From Vibrio neptunius (lineage in GTDB: Bacteria; Pseudomonadota; Gammaproteobacteria; Enterobacterales; Vibrionaceae): DNA of 64,000 nt. Below, one piece after another: positions 9,897-19,474 of this stretch. The translations under genes were made by a program, and so were the position numbers. The stretch covers positions 2,170,001 through 2,234,000 of the forward strand of contig CP079859.1 in assembly GCA_019339365.1 (NCBI GenBank), given 5' to 3'. The notes under the pieces were generated by a model. The model had not been told where the DNA came from, searched no databases, and saw only the letters and a list, made by a program, of their open reading frames with translations. Position 1 is the first letter of the stretch, and each line of letters begins with the position of its first letter.

Positions 9897-9916
9897 TCAG
9901 GTGTAGACCTGATACC
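9896..9916. promoter_or_regulatory. Palindromic operator candidate, copy 2
   Basis: TCAGGTGTAGACCTGATACC matches the element at 1085-1105 except for the two central bases. It lies directly after a terminator and about 50 bp before the SsaM-like gene, with CATAAT at 9920-9925 as a possible -10. It suggests a second promoter under the same control. Confidence 0.55.
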
Positions 9917-9963
9917 CCACGCAGCATAATCCCCGCATGATAGAGCCATAGGTAATAGATGGG

Positions 9964-10353
9964 ATGGTTATGGATCTGCAAATCACGAGAAACATTGAAC
10001 AACTGATTGCATTGCTCAGGCTGCCAGCAATTCGGGTTTCGGACATCATAGAAATACACCAACAGCCTTTTGGGTTAAGACTCGAAGTACAGGGTAATCG
10101 ACTTATGCTGACTTCATGGTTATTAGCATGTTCGAGCCACAATCTGGACAATGCACTCAAGCGAAATCAACCTGAACGTTTCAGCGGATTACCTCAACGT
10201 ATTTTTCCTATTGGTCAGCAACTGTTTATTAGCGCGTTATGCCCTAAACAGTTTGACGCACATCAGTGGTTTCGTTTGTGTCAGAAGCAACGTCAGTTTC
10301 TAACACAGTTAGGTGGAGGAGAGTCGTTATGTCAATCGCAACACGTTGGTTAG
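9964..10353 (+). CDS. SsaM-like T3SS secretion-switch protein
   Basis: 129 aa. The opening MVMDLQITRNIEQLIAL and the C-terminal PQRIFPIGQQLF plus WFRLCQKQRQFL recall SPI-2 SsaM (which begins MDWDLITERNIQLFIQL). SsaM works with SpiC and the gatekeeper to control translocator before effector secretion. The gene overlaps the sctV start by 25 bp. In SPI-2, ssaM follows ssaL directly. Here a chaperone and the giant gene are inserted between them. Confidence 0.75.
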   Translation: MVMDLQITRNIEQLIALLRLPAIRVSDIIEIHQQPFGLRLEVQGNRLMLTSWLLACSSHNLDNALKRNQPERFSGLPQRIFPIGQQLFISALCPKQFDAHQWFRLCQKQRQFLTQLGGGESLCQSQHVG

Positions 10354-12308
10354 CCAAAGTAGCCGGAAGACAAGACATCATACTCAGCGCTATGCTGGTA
10401 ATCGCCGTATTTATGATGATTCTGCCTTTACCGACCACCTTGGTGGACGTGCTGATCGCTGTGAATCTCGGCATGTCGATTATCCTACTTATGATCGCTA
10501 TCTATATTCGTGATCCATTGGAGTTTTCCGCATTTCCCTCGATGCTATTAATCACCACCTTATATCGTCTCGCACTCACCATAAGTACCAGTCGTCTGAT
10601 TTTACTTCAGCATGACGCTGGGGAAATCGTCTATACCTTTGGCGACTTCGTCGTCGGCGGCAATTTAGCTGTTGGTATCATTGTTTTCGCTATTATCACT
10701 ATTGTTCAGTTTATCGTCATTACTAAAGGTTCGGAGCGCGTTGCAGAGGTTAGCGCCCGTTTCTCGCTTGATGGTATGCCTGGCAAGCAGATGAGTATTG
10801 ACGGTGATATGCGTGCTGGAATCATTGATGCTAAAGAAGCTAAGCGCCAGCGTTCAGTAGTTCAAAAAGAGAGCCAGCTATACGGCGCAATGGATGGCGC
10901 GATGAAATTCGTAAAAGGTGACGCGATCGCAAGCGTTATCGTGATCTTAACCAATATCTTCGGGGGTATTGCTGTCGGTGTACTTCAGCACAATATGTCG
11001 GCTTCAGAAGCATTGAACACATACGCTATTTTATCCGTCGGTGATGGACTTATTGCTCAAATACCTTCGTTACTTATTTCTATTACCGCCGGTTTGATCG
11101 TGACTCGTGTTCCAGGAGAGACTAAAAACAACCTCGCCAATGAGTTGGTTCAACAAGTTTCACGTCAGCCTTCATCGCTTCAGATGGCAGCGGCGGTAAT
11201 GTTTGTGTTTGCGGTCATTCCCGGCTTTCCTTGGTTCGTATTTGGACCGCTTGGTTTAGCCGTATTGGGGGCGTCTTTCTGGATAACTCGAAAAGAGAAA
11301 CATTCAGACGATCATCAGGGTTTTGTTGCCAGTGAAAATGTCGAAGCCAATGGAGATCAGGAAATGACACCTGGAGCAGTACCGCTTATGTTGGCGATTG
11401 GCCAAGAGCTGATGGAAGAGAACCTAAGCAAATCTTTACAAACGCTCAGATGGAAACTGTTCGAAAAACTTGGCCTACCTCTTCCAGAAATTCAGGTGCA
11501 GGTATTGCGCAATGAGCGTCGCGATGAGTTCGAATTACTGTTGTACCAAGAGCCCGTGATAAAACTCAACATCACACAGCAACAGATATTGACCCTGACA
11601 GATATTGAGGGTTTAGAAAGCAAACAAACCAAACTAGCGTTTAATCAGCAAATTTTGTATTGGTACCCACTTGAAGCATTGGACACAATTCAACTCAGTG
11701 GACATGACTATTATCAGGGCAATGATATATCCATTCATTTAGTCGAAATGGTTGCCCAACATTACGCCAAGGAATTTTTGGGGGTTCAGGAAACACGTTA
11801 TCTTATGGACTCCATGGAAATGCGCTATGCGGAGCTAGTAAAAGAGCTGCAACGCTTGCTTCCTGTCAGCAAAGTCACTGAAATTCTCCAGCGTTTAGTG
11901 GAAGAAAATATCTCTATTCGGGACTTGAGAACCATCTTCGAAACGCTCGTAGAATGGGCTTCAAAAGAAAAGGACACGATTATGCTGACAGAGTATGTTC
12001 GTGTGGCTTTACGCAGACACATCCGCCGGAAATTCACGGCAGCAGAAGGCTGGATCCCAATGTTGATCATTGGTGACAGTATCGAAAATCAAATCCGCGA
12101 ATCCATTCGCCAGTCGGCGGTTGGCGCATACAGCGCGTTAGATCCAGAAGAAGAACAACACATCATTACAATGATCAAAGACAAATTGCCTAGCCGCATG
12201 CCATGTGTGTTGTTGACCTCATTAGACGTAAGGCGTTATCTGAGAAAAATTGTTGAGCCAACTATGCCGATGACACCCGTCTTGTCTTTTTCAGGAGATA
12301 GGCGATGA
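10329..12308 (+). CDS. sctV: T3SS export gate protein SctV (SsaV-like)
   Basis: About 659 aa from ATG 10329, behind GGTGGAGGAG. The N-terminal half has the expected eight membrane helices and the FHIPEP-type signature region (RDPLEFSAFPSMLLITTLYRLALT, then VVQKESQLYGAMDGAMKFVKGDAIA). The C-terminal cytosolic domain forms the nonameric ring that receives chaperone-substrate complexes. Length and sequence are intact. Confidence 0.96.
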   Translation: MSIATRWLAKVAGRQDIILSAMLVIAVFMMILPLPTTLVDVLIAVNLGMSIILLMIAIYIRDPLEFSAFPSMLLITTLYRLALTISTSRLILLQHDAGEIVYTFGDFVVGGNLAVGIIVFAIITIVQFIVITKGSERVAEVSARFSLDGMPGKQMSIDGDMRAGIIDAKEAKRQRSVVQKESQLYGAMDGAMKFVKGDAIASVIVILTNIFGGIAVGVLQHNMSASEALNTYAILSVGDGLIAQIPSLLISITAGLIVTRVPGETKNNLANELVQQVSRQPSSLQMAAAVMFVFAVIPGFPWFVFGPLGLAVLGASFWITRKEKHSDDHQGFVASENVEANGDQEMTPGAVPLMLAIGQELMEENLSKSLQTLRWKLFEKLGLPLPEIQVQVLRNERRDEFELLLYQEPVIKLNITQQQILTLTDIEGLESKQTKLAFNQQILYWYPLEALDTIQLSGHDYYQGNDISIHLVEMVAQHYAKEFLGVQETRYLMDSMEMRYAELVKELQRLLPVSKVTEILQRLVEENISIRDLRTIFETLVEWASKEKDTIMLTEYVRVALRRHIRRKFTAAEGWIPMLIIGDSIENQIRESIRQSAVGAYSALDPEEEQHIITMIKDKLPSRMPCVLLTSLDVRRYLRKIVEPTMPMTPVLSFSGDRR

Positions 12309-12358
12309 CGCAAGCATTAAAGTCATCGCACAAGTTGATACATTAGCGGAGGTGCCAA

Positions 12359-13678
12359 ATGCGATTGCCGGATAAAACAGATTTAATCGAAGCGCTGAAT
12401 CAACAACTGTTCCCCGAACTGCCTTTGGCGCCAACATATCGCCGATTCGGAAAAATTTTGGAAGTCACGTCGACATTAATTCGTGCCACCTTACCCGGGG
12501 CTAGGCAAGGCGAGCTTTGTATGATTGGTCACGACCTTAAGGCAGAAGTGGTGGCAATCAATGGAGAAGAGGCGTGGTTATCGCCATTTCGCTCAACAAC
12601 CGGTATTGGCACTGACATGCAGGTCGAGCCCATGGGACATGGACACAGAGTAATGGTCGGTGATGAATTACTTGGACGTGTCTTGGATGGATTGGGTCAT
12701 CCCTTGGATGACAGTGCTTGGGTTGGAAAATGGCGAGACAATCACGGCGAAGCCCCTGATCCATTAAAGCGCAAGTTGATCAGCAAGGTGATGCCGACAG
12801 GTGTCCGTGCGATTGATGCAACACTTACGTTGGGTATAGGCCAACGGGTTGGCATTTTTGCCGCTGCGGGTGGAGGAAAAAGTACCTTGCTTGGTATGTT
12901 GGCAGGTCACTGTGAAGCGGATGTCATCGTGCTGGCTTTGGTCGGGGAGCGAGGGAGAGAAGTTCGAGAGTTTATCGAGTATTGTCTTCCACCTGCCGCA
13001 AAAAGAAAAACAGTGCTGATCGTCGCGACGTCAGATAAGCCGCCTTTGGAACGAATGAAGGCAGCAGTAACAGCAACGACAGTCGCAGAGTATTTTCGCG
13101 ACCAAGGTAAGAATGTCCTGCTTATGGTTGACTCGTTAACTCGTTTTGCGCGGGCGGGCCGAGAAATCGGTCTTGCCGCGGGTGAACCACCCGTGGCTAA
13201 CGGTTTTCCGCCTAGTGTGTTTGTCCAGCTTGCTGCTCTACTTGAACGAGCAGGACCTGCACCTGTCGGGAATATTACCGCTATCTACACTGTGCTGGTC
13301 GAAGGAGACAATATGAATGAGCCCATTGCCGACGAAGTTCGTTCAATTCTGGATGGTCACATTGTGTTATCACGTAAGCTGGCTGGTGCAGGACATTATC
13401 CAGCCATTGATGTCAATGCTAGTGTAAGCCGTGTTATGGAGCAGATTGTTACCTGCCAGCACAAGAATGACGCCAAGCACTTAAGACATTTACTCGCTCT
13501 CTATCAGGAAGTGCAATTACTGATCCGGGTCGGCGAGTATCAGCAGGGTCAGGATCCGGCCACTGACGAAGCCGTTGCTAAATTTGACTCAATCGAGCAC
13601 TTCCTTTGTCAGGGTGCGAACGAGCCTTCATCACTCAGAGATACACTTCAGCAGTTACATCAGCTAAACGGAGGATAG
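12359..13678 (+). CDS. sctN: T3SS ATPase SctN (SsaN-like)
   Basis: 439 aa. The Walker A motif AAAGGGKST is near residue 170, the Walker B region [20 protein letters not shown] follows, and an FliI/SctN-type [12 protein letters not shown] motif is present. It strips chaperones from substrates at the base of the apparatus. It begins behind GCGGAGGTG and follows sctV, as in SPI-2. Confidence 0.96.
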   Translation: MRLPDKTDLIEALNQQLFPELPLAPTYRRFGKILEVTSTLIRATLPGARQGELCMIGHDLKAEVVAINGEEAWLSPFRSTTGIGTDMQVEPMGHGHRVMVGDELLGRVLDGLGHPLDDSAWVGKWRDNHGEAPDPLKRKLISKVMPTGVRAIDATLTLGIGQRVGIFAAAGGGKSTLLGMLAGHCEADVIVLALVGERGREVREFIEYCLPPAAKRKTVLIVATSDKPPLERMKAAVTATTVAEYFRDQGKNVLLMVDSLTRFARAGREIGLAAGEPPVANGFPPSVFVQLAALLERAGPAPVGNITAIYTVLVEGDNMNEPIADEVRSILDGHIVLSRKLAGAGHYPAIDVNASVSRVMEQIVTCQHKNDAKHLRHLLALYQEVQLLIRVGEYQQGQDPATDEAVAKFDSIEHFLCQGANEPSSLRDTLQQLHQLNGG

Positions 13679-13682
13679 GTGA

Positions 13683-14075
13683 GTGAAATTATCCAGTCAG
13701 GACATTGACCTTATTGAACAACTGCTTCATATACGCAAGCGAAAAGAAGAACGGTTGCAAGCTCAGTGGAACCAACTCAAAGCGCAGCAAGATGAATGCC
13801 AGTGTGAAAAACAAAAATCGTATCAGGAGTGGCTTGTTTCAAGGGAAGCATTAGCCAATCCGCTACAAACTGAAGATGTCATGGATCGTCGCCAACTGAA
13901 GCAACTCTTGGGAGAGAAGCAGAATCAGTATATGGACGAGCGTTCTAAAGCGGAATCCGTCGATGACTGGCATAAACGAATAGAGCAACTGGAACGGGAA
14001 AAATTGGAACTATGGAATCAGAAAACACGGTTGATACGAGGCCAGGAAAAGCTCAAAGAGGTACTGGATGAGTAA
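13683..14075 (+). CDS. sctO: T3SS central stalk protein SctO (SsaO-like)
   Basis: 130 aa, almost entirely charged coiled coil (LLHIRKRKEERLQAQWNQLKAQQ), as expected for SctO/FliJ-type stalk proteins that connect the ATPase to SctV. The start is GTG 13683 behind GGAGGATAG. It overlaps sctP by 8 bp. Confidence 0.82.
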   Translation: MKLSSQDIDLIEQLLHIRKRKEERLQAQWNQLKAQQDECQCEKQKSYQEWLVSREALANPLQTEDVMDRRQLKQLLGEKQNQYMDERSKAESVDDWHKRIEQLEREKLELWNQKTRLIRGQEKLKEVLDE

Positions 14076-14514
14076 CAGAATTGCGCAGATTGAACGTCCT
14101 ACATGGCGTGTCGAAAGTGTTGCAGGTCGTCATGAGGCAGATCCTGAACTTAAGCAGCGATTTATGACCTTATTCCACAAACGGCAGAACGTTGATTTAC
14201 CTAACGATAAGCCGGAGGTTTGTGGGCGAATTCCGTCTTCAATCTTAAATGAACTATCGTCAGTGAATCATGTGGCAACATGGGGAAACGCTGAAATATA
14301 CAGAGGTCAAAATAGCCTCATATTCAAATTGCTCAACGGCCCAATGTCGGGATTGGTGATCACCGCCCAATGGATGGCACAAGACGTTTTGATCAACTTG
14401 AAACCGAAGAATCAAAAACAACGAGACGCCCTGACTCGTATCATGCCGAAAATAAAACATCGTCTGAGTGAATCCACGATCCAAATGACCATAGAGGTAA
14501 ATCGTTATGACTGA
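14068..14514 (+). CDS. sctP: T3SS needle-length regulator SctP (SsaP-like)
   Basis: 148 aa, short like SsaP. The C-terminal region MSGLVITAQWMAQDVLINLKPKNQKQR fits the T3S4 substrate-switch domain. Position between sctO and sctQ supports it. Sequence conservation in this family is low. Confidence 0.7.
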   Translation: MSNRIAQIERPTWRVESVAGRHEADPELKQRFMTLFHKRQNVDLPNDKPEVCGRIPSSILNELSSVNHVATWGNAEIYRGQNSLIFKLLNGPMSGLVITAQWMAQDVLINLKPKNQKQRDALTRIMPKIKHRLSESTIQMTIEVNRYD

Positions 14515-15340
14515 TCTAATTGAAATGAGCAAGGTGATTGGCGCTGGCTTAGAGAATCAATATTGTCGTATGTCACTACAGAAAGTGGGTGGAGAAGGTC
14601 TGTTTTGGTCATATCGAAGTGATTCAAAGAGCGGCATTTGGTGCAGCCATTCGGACTGGAACCATGGTGTGACTGAGATAACCGCGATTGAATCTTTAAG
14701 CATGATTGCTGACGATTTGCTACCCACATTGGTTGCTGCCATGTTTTCAGCCGTGAGTATTCCTTTTATCAAAGATATTAACACTCAAAGTGCAGAATGT
14801 TGCTTACTCGATGGCATTTATCCCGTGGTTCAATGTCAGGGTTATGAGTTTGTATTGGTGGGTTTTAACGCCACATGGCTAAAGCGCCTGACGACCAATT
14901 GGACACGTTTTTCAGGACAAAGTATCAAGGTGGATGTGCCTTTAGTAGCGGGCTACACAACCGATATTGAGTCAATCACTCAAGGTAATGGAGTGTGGCT
15001 AAGAGAAGGCCTGAATCCGGATGAGGGTAAAGCGATTTTGTGGTGGGACAAACCACTGGCAATAGTCCAGTTTGAGGGAGGACAAACCTGGTCTGTAGAG
15101 CATGTCTTCGCTCCGTACTCATTCTCTGAAGCGGTCAGTTATGTCCGGATTGCTTCACTCGAAGTAAATTTGCCCGATTTGTTGCAATTAATGGAGGGGC
15201 AAACCATCGAAGCGCCACTGTCCTGCGAAACCACGAGTAAGCTTGTATTCAACAATCAATCCATTGCCGCGGGTGAACTGTTAGTCAGCCAGGATGGCGT
15301 GCTTTTCTACACGAGTGATACGATCACTCGAGCGGCTTGA
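14507..15340 (+). CDS. sctQ: T3SS sorting platform protein SctQ (SsaQ-like)
   Basis: 277 aa, somewhat shorter than SsaQ (about 320). The C-terminal SpoA/SPOA domain is visible (LEVNLPDLLQLMEGQTIEAPL to AAGELLVSQDGVLFYTSD). Many SctQ genes also make a short SpoA product from an internal start; an obvious internal site was not found here. This is the last T3SS gene. SPI-2 would continue with ssaR, S, T and U, but here the operon ends at a terminator. Confidence 0.85.
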   Translation: MTDLIEMSKVIGAGLENQYCRMSLQKVGGEGLFWSYRSDSKSGIWCSHSDWNHGVTEITAIESLSMIADDLLPTLVAAMFSAVSIPFIKDINTQSAECCLLDGIYPVVQCQGYEFVLVGFNATWLKRLTTNWTRFSGQSIKVDVPLVAGYTTDIESITQGNGVWLREGLNPDEGKAILWWDKPLAIVQFEGGQTWSVEHVFAPYSFSEAVSYVRIASLEVNLPDLLQLMEGQTIEAPLSCETTSKLVFNNQSIAAGELLVSQDGVLFYTSDTITRAA

Positions 15341-15470
15341 TGCTAAGGATATGGGAAGTTCAGCCGATTTATAGATAAGTTAATCATGATGCTGGAATGC
15401 GTCAACCAATGAATAGTGATGCGTTGTAGACGGAGATAACTTCTTTACCAAGCGAACTAAAGAGACTAAC

Positions 15471-15497
15471 AAATGGAAGGCAAAGCCTTCCATTTTT
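15471..15497. terminator. Bidirectional terminator between sctQ and the haemolysin operon
   Basis: AAATGGAAGGC and GCCTTCCATTT form a perfect 11-bp stem around AAA with T-runs on both strands. It lies between convergent transcription units. Confidence 0.85.
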
Positions 15498-15511
15498 GGT
15501 TCATTACAAAC

Positions 15512-16927
15512 TTAAAGTTTGATTTGCTGGAGAGTCGGTTTCCATCTAGCGTGTGTCGCTTGATCTTCAAGCGTCACGCCAACGTTACGACCATCCAGAA
15601 TGTTAAGCACATAACGCTTGTTGGTGCCATCGACGTAGCGACTGATCAACTTGTCATTTTCCCAGAACCATTTTTGAGCAAGATTAGAGCTGCATGACTC
15701 AACGGTCAGATTCTTATCTTCGGAAACCGTCAAACAGCGATCTGGTGCAACACGGCTGCGGTAGCGCTCATTGCTATCTAGACCCCAAGTCTGATTCCAA
15801 CTTCCATGACAGCTCCAGCCATCCACTTGACCGCCCTCTGCTTTCTTATCACCATTGGTGCCATAGACGTCCAGACATAGGTCATTGTTGCTTAACGACT
15901 GCAAGGTCACATGTGCTTCGGCTTCGAATAGTGGGTGGCTCCAATCTATACGAACCGTTCGTGGAATTGACCATCCAGTTGTCGACCAACCCCCTGGACC
16001 ATAGACGGAGAACAGTGCTGATGGGATAACATCACCATAACGTGCTTTAGCAACAAACTTTGCGCCAATTTCAAAATCCGTTGTTCCGTTCTGAGAAACA
16101 GGCGCTTCATAAATAACGTCATAGTTGGGCTTGAAGTTAGCATAAGAAATTGGGTTGAATTTCGATTTATCGAAAACCCAGCCGCTTCCCCAGTGTGCTG
16201 ACGTAAAGTAGCAGCCAAGCTCTTCACGGCGGAGTTCTTGGCATTCATCAAACTCACGCTCAAAGGCGATTTCAAAATCACTTAATGAAGAACGGTTGTT
16301 GACACGGTAGTCCTTGGTATCAAACACCAGTGTTTTTTCATTCTTATAACTGAATGAACCACTCACTTCTGCACTGACTTTAGGGCCATCTTTGCCTACT
16401 TCTGCGCCAGCTGAACCATTAATACCGATCGAGTAGCCATGTGTATCACGATGCTGGTAGTTTTTATTTTCGTTATGAGGAAAGTCGCTGACTTTCTTAG
16501 GAACGTAACCTGACACTGGCTTTACCCACAGCTCATAGCTGCTCGCAAATGGCCCAATGTAGGTACGGCGATTCGCCCAACTTTGGAACCAGCTATGATC
16601 TTGCTGAAGATCATCGACGAGATGGAAACCCGTCCCCGCCTTGTCCGCCTCCACTGTAAAACGTACGATCTTAGCGTCAGGTGTAAAACCCTGTGAAGTT
16701 GAAGACTGAACAGAACGCATCTGTGACACGTTGACTCGAATATCAACAGAGGCACCAGCATTACACCAATCTCGTTTTGTGTCGAAGTCTTTACTTGTAT
16801 AAAGGTTACACGTTAGCTTTGAACTAGTGATGTAGTAGACTTTTTCAACAACAGGGACATAGTCGTCAGCAAACGCATTGACAGAAGCAGCAAGCAAAGA
16901 AAGAGTGAAAATCTTAGAAGTTTGCAT
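15512..16927 (-). CDS. vvhA: Pore-forming cytolysin/haemolysin, VvhA/VthA-like
   Basis: 471 aa from ATG 16927, chosen for the GGAGGTGA site; the length equals that of VvhA. A signal peptide (to about ASVNAFA) precedes a leukocidin-like beta-barrel domain with aromatic-rich membrane-binding sequence. A ricin-type beta-trefoil follows, with QxW-like repeats (WNQTWGLD, AQKWFWE). The secreted toxin oligomerises in host membranes. It follows its partner gene by one base, as in the V. vulnificus vvhBA and V. tubiashii vthBA operons. Confidence 0.9.
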   Translation of the reverse strand: MQTSKIFTLSLLAASVNAFADDYVPVVEKVYYITSSKLTCNLYTSKDFDTKRDWCNAGASVDIRVNVSQMRSVQSSTSQGFTPDAKIVRFTVEADKAGTGFHLVDDLQQDHSWFQSWANRRTYIGPFASSYELWVKPVSGYVPKKVSDFPHNENKNYQHRDTHGYSIGINGSAGAEVGKDGPKVSAEVSGSFSYKNEKTLVFDTKDYRVNNRSSLSDFEIAFEREFDECQELRREELGCYFTSAHWGSGWVFDKSKFNPISYANFKPNYDVIYEAPVSQNGTTDFEIGAKFVAKARYGDVIPSALFSVYGPGGWSTTGWSIPRTVRIDWSHPLFEAEAHVTLQSLSNNDLCLDVYGTNGDKKAEGGQVDGWSCHGSWNQTWGLDSNERYRSRVAPDRCLTVSEDKNLTVESCSSNLAQKWFWENDKLISRYVDGTNKRYVLNILDGRNVGVTLEDQATHARWKPTLQQIKL

Positions 16928-16928
16928 A

Positions 16929-17435
16929 TTATTCACCTCCGAAGCCAAGACGATCAAGTGCATGAACTAAAGACTGGGTAATACTATCCAACTCAGCCGT
17001 TGGATTATTCACAGGATCACCATTCTCATCGCGAACATCTGCAACGATGGAGTTGATGATGTTATCGCCTTGATATATACCCGTAACGACAACAGGCGCA
17101 TCACTACCAAGCCCTGTCAGCGATTGGCTAAGGTCAATCTTAGCGTCATGCCCTGAGACTTGTCTGAGATCGATAACAACCGTATCTCCTTTAACAACAT
17201 GGGATTTAGCCAGCGCGATATCATCATCTGAAGCGGTTGCTACATTAATATAAAGTGCATCATTATTGGCTAAATTTCCGTTGTACAACTCAGTTGACTG
17301 TTGATAGTGCTGAGTGATTGACTGCGAAATTTCACTTTCACTTCCAAGTATCTGAATATCAGCCAATGCATGTGCGGTAAACAAAGAAGAGAGTAGGGCA
17401 AGTGTCCCTAACACTTGCGTTTTGTTATTGTGCAT
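16929..17435 (-). CDS. vvhB: Haemolysin partner/chaperone, VvhB/VthB-like
   Basis: 168 aa with signal peptide (cut near AHALA). VvhB-type proteins help production of the active haemolysin encoded just downstream. Content: a conserved-looking middle (KGDTVVIDLRQVSGHDAKIDLSQSL) and an acidic C-terminus ending LDRLGFGGE. The start is ATG 17435 behind GAGGATC. Confidence 0.85.
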   Translation of the reverse strand: MHNNKTQVLGTLALLSSLFTAHALADIQILGSESEISQSITQHYQQSTELYNGNLANNDALYINVATASDDDIALAKSHVVKGDTVVIDLRQVSGHDAKIDLSQSLTGLGSDAPVVVTGIYQGDNIINSIVADVRDENGDPVNNPTAELDSITQSLVHALDRLGFGGE

Positions 17436-18297
17436 ACAAAGATCCTCGTAAAGAGTTATTACTTAATAACAATTCAAACGTCAGTTAACTTTCCATGATA
17501 TTTTGATGTCATCCTTGAGCGAGAATAAATACCACTTGGAATCAAGCTATATCCCAAATCAATCCCCGTGCTCTATGTATTACCATGATAAATATATTTC
17601 TGAGAAGAGATTTTTTAGACGATTTGTTTGAATTCTTATATGAACACACCAACACAAAGTGTGATATTGATCCAATCCAAACCCAGTACATACTCACCCT
17701 ATCGCTGATCAAAAATAATACAAACATTGTCTCATTAGTGATCTAAATGTTCTTTTTGTCATTATATTTAGTTCGATATAAACAGAAAATTAACAACATA
17801 AAATTCAAAAACAACAGTATAACTACATGATTTTAATTACTTTTAAATCACATAAATGAGGAGCCTTACTAATTTAAAGTAAAGATTGACTGTACAGTGA
17901 ATCTTAAGCTTAATTTTATCACCAACCCGTCTCGAAAATGATATTACCAATAGCAACATTAAAGTAATTACTCTAATTAAAATTCATGATTAGTTTTAAA
18001 TTTTTATCAAAAATCAAAACATAGATCACATAGGTTTCTTATAGGAAACTTTAAATATTTAGACTACTTTTACCTTCTTTATCTGATTCAATAGTGTGTT
18101 TTTAGAACTAATAAATTTTATATGCTATTCAGTTAAAGTTTAATATTCAATTGAGCTAATTTAATAGAGTCTAATTTAGTCATGTTCATTTAATGTCAAT
18201 ATGGGTTTTGAAGGCACTCAGTTCGCATCAGATTATGTCCTGAACCTGAACTGGACACGTGGGGAAACGAGAAGGTAGCTTATCAAGACGCGCGAAA
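17436..18297. promoter_or_regulatory. Long AT-rich upstream region of the haemolysin operon
   Basis: About 860 bp with no convincing gene and very low GC compared with its flanks. Such AT-rich DNA is a usual target of H-NS, and vvhBA-type operons are known to be controlled by HlyU, CRP and H-NS. Specific sites could not be fixed by eye. A short ORF at 17542-17727 has no ribosome site and is not annotated. Confidence 0.45.
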
Positions 18298-18322
18298 CTT
18301 GGCTGAGCGAAGTCCAGCCAAG
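18298..18322 (-). terminator. Hairpin terminator of the oxidase cassette
   Basis: CTTGGCTG and CAGCCAAG pair around 9 bases, 15 bp after the stop of the lipocalin-like gene. The trailing T-run on the minus strand is short (TTTCG), so strength is uncertain. Confidence 0.5.
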
Positions 18323-18336
18323 TGACGAAACGATGG

Positions 18337-19389
18337 TTATTTGTCTGTCACATCATCGCAGTAGAAAGGACCACTAAACTCTAACAGTGCTTGGGGCATA
18401 TGTATAGATTCCTCCAGCTGTCCAAACTCATATAGAGAGAAAGTTACATCGGCTTTCATAGACTTCATATATTTTTGTTCCCCTCCAAAAATAATAACGG
18501 ATGGGAACTCAAGAGGATAGAAATCTGCCAAATCAGATTTGGCTTCCATGACCATTTTGTATTTAATTTTGTTCATTTCAACTTTTAGGTAGCCGGCACA
18601 AGAATCATATTCACGCTTGACTGACAGATTCCCAAGTGCTGGGTAGAAAATCAGATCATAGTTGTCTGAAATGTAGCGTCCAGCCCAAAGCTCTATATTG
18701 GAATTACCGATCTTTGCTCCTGTGAACATGTAGTAGAGATCGTCGGACAACCCCATGCTGTAGACCATGCCTGCACTCGATTCTTTGTCATACCAGCCTT
18801 TATCAACCTGAGTATAACCAGTGCCGAATAAAGAGACATTGCCATCTGAGAAGCTATACTGAACCGGCGTTCCTACCGTGTAGAGAAACCATTTGCCTCC
18901 GACACCGGGCAATTCAGGAATTATCCCAAAGGGGGTCTGTCCGGGGTTTAATCCTCGCCAATAATGAGCATGCTCTCCATCCCAACGCATTGAAAAATGA
19001 AAGTCATCGTAGGTGACTTCAAGCGAGTCTTGATTGGCGACAACTATCCCTGGAATTTCATAGTGAAAAAGCGCTGCGTCATCAAAACCTGTCAGGATGA
19101 GTTCGTCGCGAAAAATATCGTATTTTACGGTTTGGCCGTTGAGTGGGGTAAAAGCAAGATGCACATAGGCTTTGGGCGTTGGTTGATTAAAATCTGGTGC
19201 GATATAGCTCTGGAGACTGATCTTGAAATAACCGACATCCGGTACCGCGACGTTATAGAACCACTGTTCTGCCCAGGTTTTATCTGAGCTTGGCAGGTGT
19301 GGTCGAATATCATCTAAGGTAGTGGCAGAAATAGTTGTAGAAAGAGTAAACATCGATACAAAGATAAGTAAAATCGATCTGAGATTCAT
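18337..19389 (-). CDS. Exported lipocalin-like (AttH/CrtC-type?) protein
   Basis: About 350 aa from ATG 19389 behind AAGGAAG, with signal peptide (LLIFVSMFTLSTTISA). The body is beta-rich with many Trp/Tyr: EQWFYNVAVPDVGYFKI near the start, then AHYWRGLNPGQTPFG and GTGYTQVDKGWYDKE. The W-rich layout recalls AttH/CrtC two-lipocalin proteins that act on lipids and terpenoids, but I am not certain of the family. It is the last gene of a three-gene unit after an FAD oxidase and a carotenoid oxygenase, which suggests a shared hydrophobic substrate. Confidence 0.55.
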   Translation of the reverse strand: MNLRSILLIFVSMFTLSTTISATTLDDIRPHLPSSDKTWAEQWFYNVAVPDVGYFKISLQSYIAPDFNQPTPKAYVHLAFTPLNGQTVKYDIFRDELILTGFDDAALFHYEIPGIVVANQDSLEVTYDDFHFSMRWDGEHAHYWRGLNPGQTPFGIIPELPGVGGKWFLYTVGTPVQYSFSDGNVSLFGTGYTQVDKGWYDKESSAGMVYSMGLSDDLYYMFTGAKIGNSNIELWAGRYISDNYDLIFYPALGNLSVKREYDSCAGYLKVEMNKIKYKMVMEAKSDLADFYPLEFPSVIIFGGEQKYMKSMKADVTFSLYEFGQLEESIHMPQALLEFSGPFYCDDVTDK

Positions 19390-19474
19390 CGTCTGGCTTC
19401 CTTTCAATAAATGCTGATGAAACAGTGAAGCTCCATCAGCCATAGGGCGCTAACCCTATGGCCGACAGGCTGCA

